A DNA stretch of 64,000 nt from Anopheles merus (taxonomy: Eukaryota; Arthropoda; Insecta; Diptera; Culicidae). Made by a program: the position numbers and the translations under genes. This document shows, one piece after another, positions 11,463 through 22,994 of this stretch. The stretch spans positions 36,646,499-36,710,498 of the forward strand of contig NC_054084.1 of the NCBI RefSeq assembly GCF_017562075.2, given 5' to 3'. How positions within the stretch are numbered: position 1 is the first letter of the stretch; every line of letters begins with the position of its first letter. The notes below the pieces were generated by a model, which saw only the letters and a program-made list of their open reading frames with translations, did not search any database and was not told where the DNA came from.

Positions 11463-12189
11463 GTGAGTGGGGAGAGGGAACACTGTCTTTTTTTACCAGA
11501 TGACTTCGTGGTTAACGCGGTGGATTAAACAATTTCCTATTAATTCACGGCATGTTGAAGCATCTTTTTGGAACACGTCTTTGTTGGTATGAAAATTGAT
11601 CCTATTTATCATTGCGATACAGAGCTGTAAGCGTTGAGGGGTTAGGCAGAGTTAATTACAAACCATTTCCTACACATGGCTCAAAGTAGCAACGATTTGC
11701 AATGTGAAACTAAGGAAAGTAGTTGATATTAAAGCATTGCGTTGTTTTTTTTTTCAACAATAATATTCCTTTCATACTTATTATTTGAAGCAATAACCAT
11801 AGTCGGTGTCTAGGCCTGCCTCAGCTCCTAATGGGCCTGCATTTTGATTGGATTACCCACAGCCTACTATGATAGACGACTGCATCACGACATCGAATGT
11901 GTGTTAAATCCATACCGTACAGTTAATAGCTTCGCATTTAATTATTTCTTTAATTTAATTAACAGTAAATTAATAGTTTAATATGTGTCGAAGCTGATTA
12001 AACATCAGATTGGTTTCGACAGATGCACTTAAATGCATTTTAAAATGCTTTTGCACATAAATTTTTAATTTATTCAATTTAATTCATTATGTCAATGTTA
12101 TCCATTAATCCTTTTTTATCGATGCGTTAAACATCAGCTGGTAATTATCACTTGCTGTAATCCAAATCACTCTTTCTTAAGAAGAGTTT
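11463..12189. other. AT-rich intergenic with a decayed SINE-like stretch
   Basis: Around 11805-11905 words typical of the local SINEs (aggcctgcc, ggattaccc, gacgactg) occur in decayed form. Nothing else is recognised. Confidence 0.35.
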
Positions 12190-12515
12190 TGAATAAACAC
12201 ATGCCGCGAACATGCCGGTGTATACAGGCAATCGAGACTTTAGAGATATCACACAGCCGGATAGCCAGTCCTTACCAGGGACGAATAAAGGACTACGCAA
12301 ACTAAACGGCCGCGTTGGACCCCAAGGTTGCATATATCTTCTCGTTCAATACATTTGCAGAAAGGCCTACATTTATGTGGCCGTTAAGGGCCTCTATCCG
12401 TGTTAATCCTACACTGATCTGTGCTACGGGAGAACTGACTATCCTAGGCTTGAACCCACGACAGGGCTGTTATTGAGTCGTAATAGTTGACGACTGTTCC
12501 ACGGGATCGCCCTTG
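12190..12515 (-). mobile_element. Composite of tRNA-derived SINE fragments, minus strand
   Basis: The right part, read on the minus strand, has a box A-like GTGGAACAGTCGTC (near 12486-12499) and a perfect box B core GGGTTCAAGCC (near 12449-12459), the layout of a tRNA-derived SINE. The left part (near 12250) repeats the body sequence cagccggatagccagtcc found in the other copies, so two fragments seem to be joined. Confidence 0.65.
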
Positions 12516-12634
12516 CAAAAATAATTAAACTAATAACACTCCACATTACACTATTTTTTTAAACAACGTTTTCCTCAATTCATTATATTTATAAAAGCGT
12601 ACAACAGTGTAACAATGTAATTTGAAACAATGTA

Positions 12635-13015
12635 CAGGTGTCCCCCGAGATACGACTGTATTTGGGACCGAAAATATGTCCCAAAGCAAGGAGTAAGTTG
12701 AAAAAGTCGTATGTCGAATATCTATGAATATATATTTTACAACCGAAGTTGAAGAGTTGGAATCTACGATATCGTGTATTTTATTTAAAATAATGTTCGA
12801 TAATGTAATAATTATATTTCAAAAGTAGTAAACAATATAGATATTAAAGATCGGGTAGATGTGGACTCTTTGGAAATGTTTGTATAACGGTTATCAGCTC
12901 CAAAATCCAAAAAATACAATTTTTTGTCAATGACAACTTTTAACTGTCAAAATCAAAATCGTCGTATTAGCGAATCGTCTTAACTCAAGGGGGTTTGTAA
13001 GTCGGGGGACGCCTG
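12635..13015. mobile_element. 381 bp MITE with TA target duplication
   Basis: Left end CAGGTGTCCCCCGAGATACG and right end (complement) CAGGCGTCCCCCGACTTAC are inverted copies, each flanked by TA. This is the structure of Tc1/mariner/pogo-type MITEs. There is no coding capacity. Confidence 0.8.
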
Positions 13016-13345
13016 TATTATAATAATTTAGATTTCCATTCTTTTTCCTGTCCCTTATTGTACTCTAAAAGTGTCGCCTCATGTAGCAGAACACATCTAA
13101 TTAATTAGTTCTCCATGTTGCTCTGTCCCTGGCTGTAGTTTCCCGATAATGTAAGTGATCAATCTCCTCCAAAGGTCTGTTTCATCTGATTTTAAAATAT
13201 TAAACATTAAAATTTGAATAAATACCACGAGATGTCATTAACACATAAGTTTTCTTTTCACTTCTAATTTATTATCTTTATTTAAATGATTTCGTGTAGG
13301 TCATATATTATCTTATTTTTTCTACATATTTAGATTTTTCTTATA

Positions 13346-14349
13346 GGGGCAAGCGGGGCAAATATCATGTAGGACGATATGAGTTACCTTCTATTTAAGC
13401 ATTATTTCACTACAAAGATACAATTCCAATGCTCAAAATGTATTCATTGGAGTGTTTAATCAACATTATGTAAGTTTTATAGCCCTTTAATTTATACTAA
13501 TTTAAAAAAATACAAAAATGTGGGGCAAAATGGGCAGTTATGCTTGGGGCAATATGGGCAGCTTATAGCGCTTGGTGAGACTATGGTATTGTATTTGTCC
13601 CCACCATAATGGCAATAGGCACAGTTTCAAAAAGTTCGATTTTGTATATCGAAACGTGTGAAAACTGTTTTAATTTTAATATTAAATTTTCGGAGGAATT
13701 TTAAAGGCATTCCTTAACAGCAAACCAAACGATGGGATGAGAATACATTTCACGTAACGTGTGCAAAAGCATAGACCGTTACCTAAGCGCAGTTGTTGTG
13801 GCCCATACTGCCCCAGTGTTTTGACGTTTCACGCAAGGACTGTGTTGGGACGAGGGCAAGTATTGGCCAAAATCGGTTTGGCCATCTTGGATGCCATTTG
13901 ACAGCAAAAAGCCCTGAAAAACTCATCAAAACATCAAACTATTATTATTAAAGAGGCATCAATACATTTAGTGAAACATTCAATAACCAATTTACAACTT
14001 TCTTGTGATGACCAGACCGAATTATCATTTTTATCACAATTAAAATGTGAATCGAAAAGGGCTTAGAGATGTCAAACTGCCCGTAACGAACTTTTAGCTA
14101 CTTGTCTAATCGTTCTATATTACATGACATCGTTCCTACACAGTCCCTAGCAAGGTCCTTGAAAGAGAACAGGTCGAAGCGCTTAGAGTAAATTGACAGA
14201 AAGCCATGGGAAAATTTTGACAGTTAAAGTGAACATTGTTTATGTTTAGCGATGGACGTTGCTATGGAGTGAATGAGAGTTTTGTTCAGCATTTTACATT
14301 CAATTCCTGTGTCAACTGCTTAACATGCCCATTTTGCCCCGCCTTCCCC
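13346..14349. mobile_element. 1.0 kb non-autonomous TIR element rich in GGGGCAA motifs, TA target duplication
   Basis: The left end GGGGCAAGCGGGGCAAAT matches the complement of the right end GGGGAAGGCGGGGCAAAAT, with TA on both sides. The motif GGGGCAAAATGGGCA recurs inside near 13522 and 13553, and in inverted orientation near 13799. No transposase frame is visible. It is structurally similar to the element at 50572-51466. Confidence 0.75.
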
Positions 14350-14351
14350 TA

Positions 14352-16394
14352 CTTTGTTCACTGTATAAAATCTATGCTTCTTTTCCAAAACGTAGTTTTG
14401 TAAACTTTAGATGGGTTACTGTACTGCGAATGATGATCATCATTTAATCATTTGAACTTTTTTTATGATTTATCACAGCCTGAACCAACATGTTTGGTTT
14501 TGTATGGAGCTCTGTTTGATACTATTCATGTTTACTCACAAAATTATGCGAATCAATTATCAATAACTAAGGCGTTTTTATAAATTTTTAATCATTCATT
14601 CATTCATGATTATTTGATCCAATATGTAATTTTACATGTAAATTTTAATGTTATAAGAAAACAAATAACAATACAATTTAAGCAATTCATTGCTTCCCAT
14701 TGAGAGTCACACACACACACCACCCTTGTTACTCTAACACTTCACAAACACGCGCACAAAACCAAATTAATGTTGCGAGAGTGGTTTGTGGATTGCAGTC
14801 ACAAAAAAATTCCATCCATCTTTAGATCCATCAGCAAACTATCTTTACGATCTGTTTACACTATAAAAGTACACAGATTTGTTCAGTAAAACTCGCTCGT
14901 GCCTATTAAAACATCCCCCCAGGCCAATGGTAATAAATCGATCCTGCAGCCACACCAACGCTAGAGCGAGATTGCGAGTGAGCCAGTGAAATGGCGTACC
15001 GATAATGATGATATGGACTGAAAAAGTGGCCCGATTGGTTCCACGTTGGCGCTAATCATTATTTGGATTAAAAATTACCAACTCATCAACTTCGAGCCCA
15101 ATTGGCCGGACAGGCTTTGTTGTCTAGCCTGTGCGGGACCTGTGTCCCCTTGGAAATCAAAACAAACCACAACAAAAGAAACAGTTACATACTTAAATGA
15201 TAGCTGAGTGTATGTGTTCACTTTAAACGTGAACCAAACAAGCGTCCAGTGGAGAAGATACCAGCAACCGGTCCGGTTTTGATATGTTCACTGTGGTGGC
15301 CACTTCACTCAATATTAATCGATTCAATCGTTTTGATCCGCCCATTAGGTCCCGGCAGTACAGCGCAATCCCCCCAAGAGAGTCCGACCAGTCCGGGATG
15401 GTATGCTTATCAGAACTTATTATCACAGCCTTACTTTGTCGAGAGAGTGTGTAGAGCAGTGGCTAGCTCTTTCCATCGTATATGAGGTCTTCTTGTACTT
15501 ACCACATTATCAAACACCACTTCAGCAAGCCCGGGATCCTGATCCTGGCCTATCACCGTGTGATCGATCGACGCCTCGATGTAAATGCCACCATTGCGCA
15601 TCGCTTTGCGCCATGTTTGTTGTACACAGCGAGTACGCGAAGAGCTCTGTGTATACTCTGTACACCGAAAGTGCTCTTAACTTCCCCAAGGCCCAGCTTT
15701 ATCAGTCCACTTCAGTCGTGACTCCTAGTGCCTCGCGTGTCGTGTGGCTTTGTTGGCGATGATTACAGTTCGGTTTTCTTTCCTGTGTTTTCTATTTTTT
15801 ACCATCCCAAATCAAGTCAAATCATTCAGTTTCGTGAAGAGGTGATACATTTGCTCGGTGCATTATCACAAACAAAAAGGCTTAACACACACACACAAGC
15901 ACACACTGGTACAGAACGCGAACGCATGCATCGCACCGTCATGTCTTCCATGCTGGCAACGTGTCGTAAATCATTTCCAATGTCCAACACAATCACTCGC
16001 GTATGATTTATGTTTGCAACACCAAACCCTACAGGACGTCCCGGTCGCATCCCGCATGATGATGATGGTCTGGTCAGATCGGACAACAGTACCATCCAAC
16101 CTTCCAGGCAGTGCGCTTTAATTGCTTCCATCAGGTCGATCTTACGAGCGATACGCGATCGCCGTGGCTGATCCGTTTCCGTGCAATCGTGTAACCTTGG
16201 GCCGGGTTTGCTTGGAAAAGGTTGATTGGTGCGAAAAGGTGCGCAACAGAAACATGGTGGGAAAATAAACGCCTTCCGGTGTAAAGGTACGGATTTGGTT
16301 TGCATCTTGTACCGGTGATGCTCACATACCGTCCGTGGGTATGGGTGGCAAGTAATGAGATCGCATCGTGTCATAGCGCTGTAGGTGGATTATT

Positions 16395-16469
<75 letters not shown>

Positions 16470-16611
16470 TATGTGACTGTTTTTTTTTAACAAGTTCCAC
16501 CAATTATTACTAATGAAACTACATGCAGTGCAAGGGTTTATGGTGTCTGGGAATGGATGGTACGATTCTGCGTCGACAGTGATTAAATGAAACCCAACAT
16601 ATGATGTGCCT
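14352..16611. other. Intergenic, no gene; GC-balanced island
   Basis: AT-rich until about 14900, then a GC-balanced, unique-looking block (14930-16380) before AT-rich repeats resume. The block carries chance-sized frames only (the longest 182 codons on minus, Cys/His/Arg-rich with no family motif). It could be regulatory DNA or an untranslated transcript; nothing in the sequence decides. Confidence 0.4.
16401..16467. repeat. (GT)33 microsatellite
   Basis: Near-perfect 67 bp GT run, followed by gagtatgtgactg and a T run. Confidence 0.97.
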
Positions 16612-16613
16612 TA

Positions 16614-17170
16614 CAGTCGTTGCCACCTAATTTTGGCTCAAAGGCATACATTTTTTACAGGTCGCATCAATTTTTGGCTCTAAAACATATATTTTTGGCT
16701 GCAAGTCAACCATTTTTGTCTCTAAAGCACCTATTTTTGTCAGTAAGTCATATACTTTTGACTCCTGTAGGAATCATGACAATTTTACAAGGTATTTAAG
16801 CAGATTTTTAACAATTGTTAGTCTATATCTTAAACAAAAATACAAAAACTGTGTAATTTTATTGGTTTTTAAGAAAAAATAATGAAATTTTATAATTTCC
16901 ACAGCCTTTGTTTACACCTGAATATACATGACAAATTTTGTTCAATCGATTAAAACTTCCAAAACTGACATAACAATTGTTACATTGTAAATTCTATCAA
17001 TAAAAATTATTCACTACCTAACTTAATTTCAGTAATTTCAGAACACACAGTTTCAGAAATTACGTTAAATTTTGTAAATAAAGCGATTGCATAACAGTCA
17101 AAAATTGATGCTTTAGAGACAAACATTTATGCCGACTGTAAAAAATTGATGCCTTAGAGGCTGTTCGCGT
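16614..17170. mobile_element. Subterminal-repeat MITE, copy 1
   Basis: Left end CAGTCGTTGCCACCTAATTTT follows TA (16612-16613). The left 150 bp consists of about five degenerate 30 bp units built on ATTTTTGtCTCTAAaGCACC. The right end carries inverted copies (AAAATTGATGCTTTAGAGAC near 17100-17120). The interior is AT-rich without coding potential. Two further copies occur at 34681 and 37633. The right end is eroded, so its boundary is approximate. Confidence 0.75.
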
Positions 17171-18065
17171 TTATCGTAGACTTTACAATAATACTACGTG
17201 TAGATTTAATTTTGATACATTTAATTCGAGACAATTTAATCCAACAACATCTATTATCATTTCAAAATGTCACTGTACACTAAATCGTACTCTAGGATCC
17301 GTGAGTTGATTGGATTGGATGGGTTTAGAAAGGTAATTAGTCAGAAGTGATCTTGGAATTGATCAAACTGTGCTAGTTAATGTAAATACAGAAAGAATAG
17401 CATGATCTTATTACCAATTTGATGATTTTATAAGTTTTATTGAATTCAAACCATGAAACCAATAAAGAAATTCTTGCAATTGCTTTAATACGCATTTTTA
17501 ACCTGCTTAAAAGCTATGAAGAAACGAAATAAATTCCGAAACTACGAACCTGATAACTAAACTTTTCATAGGATTTTCGAATGAAAGATTGTTATGATTA
17601 ATCAAAACGTGCTCTTTGCACAGAAATCAAAACTAAAGTAAATTATATTATTAGTCTTAAAAAAACTATTCTAAACGTGTGACCAAATATCGAATTGCTT
17701 TGGAAAGTTTAAAAAGGGAAGTTTGTCTTTTTTTCATTTAGTACCTGATGTTTATTGAATTTCTCAGTTTTTTTTTTCAAAACTTTGTGAAATTATATTC
17801 CAGTATAACATCGACACCTGTTTGTAATTAATCTAACAGAAGGATATGAGAGCGAGTGCAAAATCTATACTATTTTCAATTTACAGAAGTCAAAAGTATG
17901 ACACTTTTAAACAACTATTAGTCACAGTTACAGCTGTTACAGTTCAACTAAAAAACACGAATTTGCGTGGCCCGAACCCGATTTTTAGCCAAAAAAAAAA
18001 AAAACACGAAAATATCAATTCACTTTTTAGCGTAACAATATACGCGCTCACACTGGTCTATATTT
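17171..18065. other. AT-rich intergenic, nothing recognised
   Basis: No ORF with family resemblance and no structured repeat. Confidence 0.45.
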
Positions 18066-18160
18066 CGAGACTTATGAAGTACCACGCAGCCGGATAGTCA
18101 ATCCTTACTACGGCGGTCCATACGAGTCTTGAACTTACGGCGGGCATATTCAACAACATG
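18066..18160 (-). mobile_element. Decayed SINE fragment
   Basis: Contains the body sequence gcagccggatagtcaatcc and a degenerate box B on the minus strand (near 18128). Same family as 18550-18722. Confidence 0.55.
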
Positions 18161-18549
18161 GGTTGACATTTAAATTGTATGTTGTATATTATTGTCAAAC
18201 TTTTTTTGTTTGCAATTAGTGCAAGTTCCTTTAGCAAATGTGTCTTTCAGATATTCTCTACAAACACTATAGTACGTGTTAGTGAATCCCGAACACTTAT
18301 GATTTCGAAAGGGGTTTGGAGCTAAAACGTCAGTCGTAGCTTTACATATTGTTCAACCAATCATAAAAACGAATTTTCATTGGTTTGATAATCATTTTTT
18401 TAAACAAAGCCCATGTGTCGCAAGTATTGAATGTTCGTATTCAATCAAATACATATTTTTGGTTTTTTTTCTATATCTTGAACAGTTTATGGTACACTGA
18501 TACGGTTTTATCAATGATGATACGGTCTGACAATCTGTAGCAAAACTGC

Positions 18550-18722
18550 TTCTTCTTCTATTTGGCATAAACGTCCTACGCGGACATTCCGGCCTATACA
18601 CAATAGGCTTTCCAGACATTATTCAGTACCTCGCTGCTGGATAGTCAGTCCTTGCTACGGTGGGGACGATCCAGTCAAGGCTTGAACCCAGGACGAACAA
18701 GCCCGTCGTTGAGTCGTTCGAG
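18550..18722 (-). mobile_element. tRNA-derived SINE (SINE200-like), minus strand
   Basis: Minus-strand box B GGGTTCAAGCC near 18680-18690 is intact, with the shared body (ctggatagtcagtccttgc near 18643) and the upstream part (ttggcataaacgtcctacgc near 18556). The orientation matches the other SINE copies of the window. Confidence 0.7.
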
Positions 18723-20920
18723 ATGAGCAAAGTGGGTGAACTTTGAACATCTCTCCAAATTTCCAAGGTATCCAGAATTGACTACTGTAAGTATCAAATA
18801 AACTATGTAAAATCAGAATGTAATGTAATAAATTGATAATTAATACATTATCGTAGTGCAGGAAGCTCTTTGTGCAAGAATGACTTGAAGCTGAACAAAC
18901 GTCTGCTCTATTCTTACAGATTTATGTTATTTTGTGCTTTTTTATTGTTCGATTTATTGTTTCTGGCACAGCATGCCATATCAATTTCTGCATTTTTTTT
19001 CTCTACTCAAAAGCTCGCCTGCTCAGCGTCAAACACTTGAACAGTAGGGACGGGCAATATTTTTAACAAGTAGATACGTCTCACACACAAACCATTGCTT
19101 GGCATATCATTGGTACCTCCTTAGCCTCTTGCTACAAACTCCAACGTGCTGGTGTGGTGGTGAACATTGTACCAGAACCTTTACGAATGGTGGTGCGTGT
19201 TGGTGCGTTACCATAGCAACGCCTTCTACTTTTCCGCCCGGCGAAGAATTGACGACGGACGAGAGGAAAAACAGTAATGGCCGATGTAAAACGTCTCCGA
19301 AACCCATGGTAGAACGAAGGGAGCATAGTAGGCCGGGAATCAATTAAGGACACAATCCCAATCCAGCTGCTGCTGCCGCTGCTGCTGCCATCGTTCGATT
19401 GGAACGTCTTATCTGCGTTCCCTTCAACCAGTATCCTTCCCGTTGCCCTTTGGCCCTTTTGCCGGCCCTTTTTAATCGTCTTCTTTTGCTTCTACTGCTT
19501 GTAGCGCTAGCAGCCGTATTGGATGGTCGATGGGAGAGAAAAATAAAGCGAAGAAACAGAAGACACCCATCGCTGAGAGCAGCAGTGTCAAGGCAACGTG
19601 GCTATGCTGCCCCATCGAATAATCCGAACGGTCGGGGCCGTGCACGATACAAGGGTATATAGGGTGGGGTGTTTGGGAGAGGCCATAAATTAGACGCTGA
19701 AATGAAGCGACCAAACAATGCTGAAGCTGACGCAGCGCTAAAGACGCGAGACGGGACACAGTGGAGAGAGACACCAAGTCAGAACGCCAGCAGTCTTTTG
19801 AAACTGGAATGAGCTGGCCCGGGCAAAAGATAGGTGGGAAAAAATTACCTTTCAAAGTATTATCCAGTTTTACGTCTTTCCTGCTGTAAGAGCTTCTTCC
19901 TTTCTTAGTGCGTTTTCTTTTCTTCTCGTTTTCACAATTCAGAAAAAAAGGCCTTTTGATTATTGATTTCAGCCCAGAAAGTGATCTCGTGCAGAGGAGA
20001 AAACGTGGAATACAGAAACGTAACAAATGATCGACATTGAAGGAATGGTGGTCATCCCTAGCAGCATTCTTCCTGATTAATGAACCACACCGTGGAACAT
20101 TAAATGATGAAACACGGGCGAATTAGGGGGAAAAAACGAAATGAAACAAACCGAAACAGCCGAATAAAAATGGTATATAGAATAAAGCATTGGACAGAGT
20201 ATGAGTCCTCTGCTTCCATTCTCAAGGCTCGAATAATGCTTCCCAAATATATTACTTTTTTTGGGACTTAGATGCTATATTATTCTTCTCAACAGCCTCC
20301 ACTTTGACTTATGTGTCCACTTTGACCACTCACACACTGAGTAAAACCAAGAAAAACGATCGCTTTCATTCGCCATATTGAGATCGTTTTACTCGCGGTG
20401 CATTAGCGTCCCTCGTGCGTGTTGATGGTGGCCATGTTGCCGGCTGCCTGCCCGACCAGCCAACTAATTAAAAGCAATCCGATCAAACGGATAAGCCCTT
20501 ATCTGACGCGTATCGTGCGGTAGGGAAAAGGGCAAACTATGGCCTACTATGCTCGGCGTTGGATAGTGTTGCCGAATACGATCGTGGATCGCAAGATCGC
20601 ATAGAAACAAGAGGCAAACATCAAGAAATGAAGAAAGCTTTTGACTTTTGGTCGAATTAAAATACCTGTTACGTTGTTCTTTTTTTGTGCTGTCCTTAAT
20701 TTGGACTTGCATATTTTAGCTCGTTTCAGCACAAACACACACACACACACACACACCTTAACACGGTCTATACTCGATCCTCGACCCGTTTTCGATCGGG
20801 TTGCTTTTTTCTGCGTTCTCGATAAAACACTCCCGCTCCGGGTTTTATGGTTCCCTGGGGACCCCGGGGGTGTCATAAACGTTCTGGAACAGGGACGCAA
20901 CAGAATAGTTGATGCATTTC

Positions 20921-20923
<3 letters not shown>

Positions 20924-20954
<31 letters not shown>
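20924..20954. repeat. (TC)15 microsatellite
   Basis: Perfect TC run followed by gtg and a T run. Confidence 0.95.
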
Positions 20955-20958
<4 letters not shown>

Positions 20959-21747
20959 TTTTTTTTTCTTACAGTATTTTTTTACGTTTTTATTCTGGTT
21001 TTTTGAGCGCTCGTTCCCATACCAAACGAAGTTCGTTGTGTGCGCGAGCGCGCGCAGTGCTCAGGCTAAGCGCAACACGCTGCACTACCTTATTCCTTTG
21101 CTCCGCTTTATGCTTTGTGAAATGAAAACAAAAAAAACCTACAGAAAAAAAAGAGAAACCGTCCAAGCGCACCTTTACCACCGCTGTACAACAAGCGCTG
21201 TAAGGATCAGAAAAAGTCAGGGGGAGAGAAAACATGAACTATTTTAACAACGGTCAACAGCGACGAATCCAATCGAATGTGCGAAGAAATTGGATACTTC
21301 GACACTCTGCACACCGATTGATCATTATTATTATTATTGTATGCAGCATTGCACCCTTAATAAAGCTCCAAATTCCGTTCCCAAGCAATCACGGTGTGGT
21401 GCAATAATGATACAAATTAGCATGCTGATTGAGCATTTTTTAAAGGAATCTCAGTGATTGGGTTACAATTTAATCAGCAATGTTGTAAATGTTTATTCCT
21501 GCTGCAAATATATTTATAATTGAGAGATAGGAGTTGTTTTAGAGTAATTTGTGTATAGCACCGAAAATACGATCAAGTATGATCAGGCTTGAGTGATTTA
21601 TCAAACTCGTCAATAAAGTGTTGCAAACTTGTCAAAAAAAGAGATCGATTATCATCATGCACTGTAGTGAAACCTGGGTAGAGAGACTGCTGTAGGTGAG
21701 AGAAAATGATACACAGATTAAAGATAGATAAGGTCCTAATCATTCAT

Positions 21748-21752
<5 letters not shown>

Positions 21753-21778
<26 letters not shown>
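21753..21778. repeat. (AG)13 microsatellite
   Basis: Perfect AG run in AT-rich DNA. Confidence 0.95.
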
Positions 21779-21785
<7 letters not shown>

Positions 21786-22640
21786 TCCCTTCACAGTTTG
21801 GCAAAGGGAAAATTATGCCATAAGCTTATAAATAAATGTAAAAGATTCGAATTCACCTTCTCCAATTCAATTAAAATAGTTTGTGCCCAGTTGCTTACGC
21901 ATCGTATTGCTACAAACGATTTACCGAATTGACTCAAAATACAGACAGTTTCGGACCCGTTTTGCATAGAATATGATGTAGAAAATATAAATTAAATAAG
22001 TCTCATTACTTTGCATTCCGTTTTAACTGAGCAAAACCTTCTAATTCTGAAACGTCAACTTTCTACCTTTTAACTTCATTTCGTCAGGACCAACACAAGC
22101 CAGTGGATAACCTACTGACAACACTGTTTGAGTGTTTTTTTCTCTCTTGTACTCTTGGATGCATTAAACCGAAATGCGATTGCCTCGTATCTATGATCCT
22201 CCCCGTACGGCCATCTAGCCATTTACTGTATCCACCTTCAAAAAACATTACATTCTTGTTATTGTCATTGCCAAAAACATATTTTTATTGCAATGAAGTA
22301 CAATTTACCATAGGTTCTGATGTAAGATAACAATATCGACTAAACGGATAGGAATTAGCAATTATATTATCCTGGAGTCGGTTTTAAGCAAACTGCAAAA
22401 CATGCCAATCGAGGTGAACAGATCGATAGAAAATATGTAATTATCACAAAATAAAAACCTTCAAAATTGCAATGAAAATAAAAAATTAAAACAGGAAAAA
22501 TGTCCGTAATTTAAGGCTGTCCGAAGCATGAATTAAAACGACAATAGAACATACAGTTTTCTGTACGTTTCTGTACGATCATCAATTTCAGAAGCAAAAA
22601 TAATAAATATGGAAGTCAGCAATGCTTAAAAAAGGCAGTA

Positions 22641-22992
22641 TAGTAGGTGACCGCTAACTGGATGTGTTTTAACTCGAGGGCTTTTTAACTGGAGGTTCGC
22701 TAACTGGAGTGATTCTCAGTTAACGAACACTTAAACGTCAAAACATGAAACATCCGGAATCTCATGAAGAGAAATTTGTCACAAATATGCATTTTTCACA
22801 CAAATTTTGCCTAAGTTTGCTATTAGTTTATGCCATCACACGAATAACTATACTTTATATTAACGTAAATGAAAAAAAATGTTTGGTATGTTTATACCAG
22901 CCAACGCCAATCAAAACAATCAATCCATATAAACGGCGAACGTTGTTCGTTAACTGGAGCTTGTTTACCTCTCAGTTATCGGCCATCTACTG
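22641..22992. mobile_element. 352 bp MITE with degenerate TIRs and TA target duplication
   Basis: Left end TAGTAGGTGACCGCTAACTGG pairs with the complement of the right end CAGTAGATGGCCGATAACTG, and TA flanks both. Words based on TTAACTGGAG recur several times inside near both ends. This is typical of pogo/Tigger-like MITEs. No coding capacity. Confidence 0.7.
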
Positions 22993-22994
22993 TA

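Larger units (their letters stand above)
18723..22640. other. Intergenic, no gene; two GC-balanced islands
   Basis: Unique-looking GC-balanced blocks at about 19080-20060 and 20320-21260 alternate with AT-rich DNA. The first holds a GCTGCTGCC run (near 19367-19390), the second a T-rich region. The longest frames (184 codons on minus near 19472-20026) show no domain or codon pattern of a gene. These islands may be conserved regulatory DNA of caudal, which would show in an alignment of related species. Confidence 0.4.

Noticed and set aside
13346..14349. Possible autonomous transposon
   Set aside because: No transposase frame or DD(E/D) region between the TIRs, so it is listed as non-autonomous.
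15826..16374. 182-codon minus-strand frame
   Set aside because: No domain, rich in Cys, His and Arg, overlaps a CA tract, no splice or initiation context; fits chance in GC-balanced DNA.
19472..20026. 184-codon minus-strand frame
   Set aside because: No family motif, Ser/Leu/Arg mix with poly-basic stretch from a T-rich region; no evidence of a gene.
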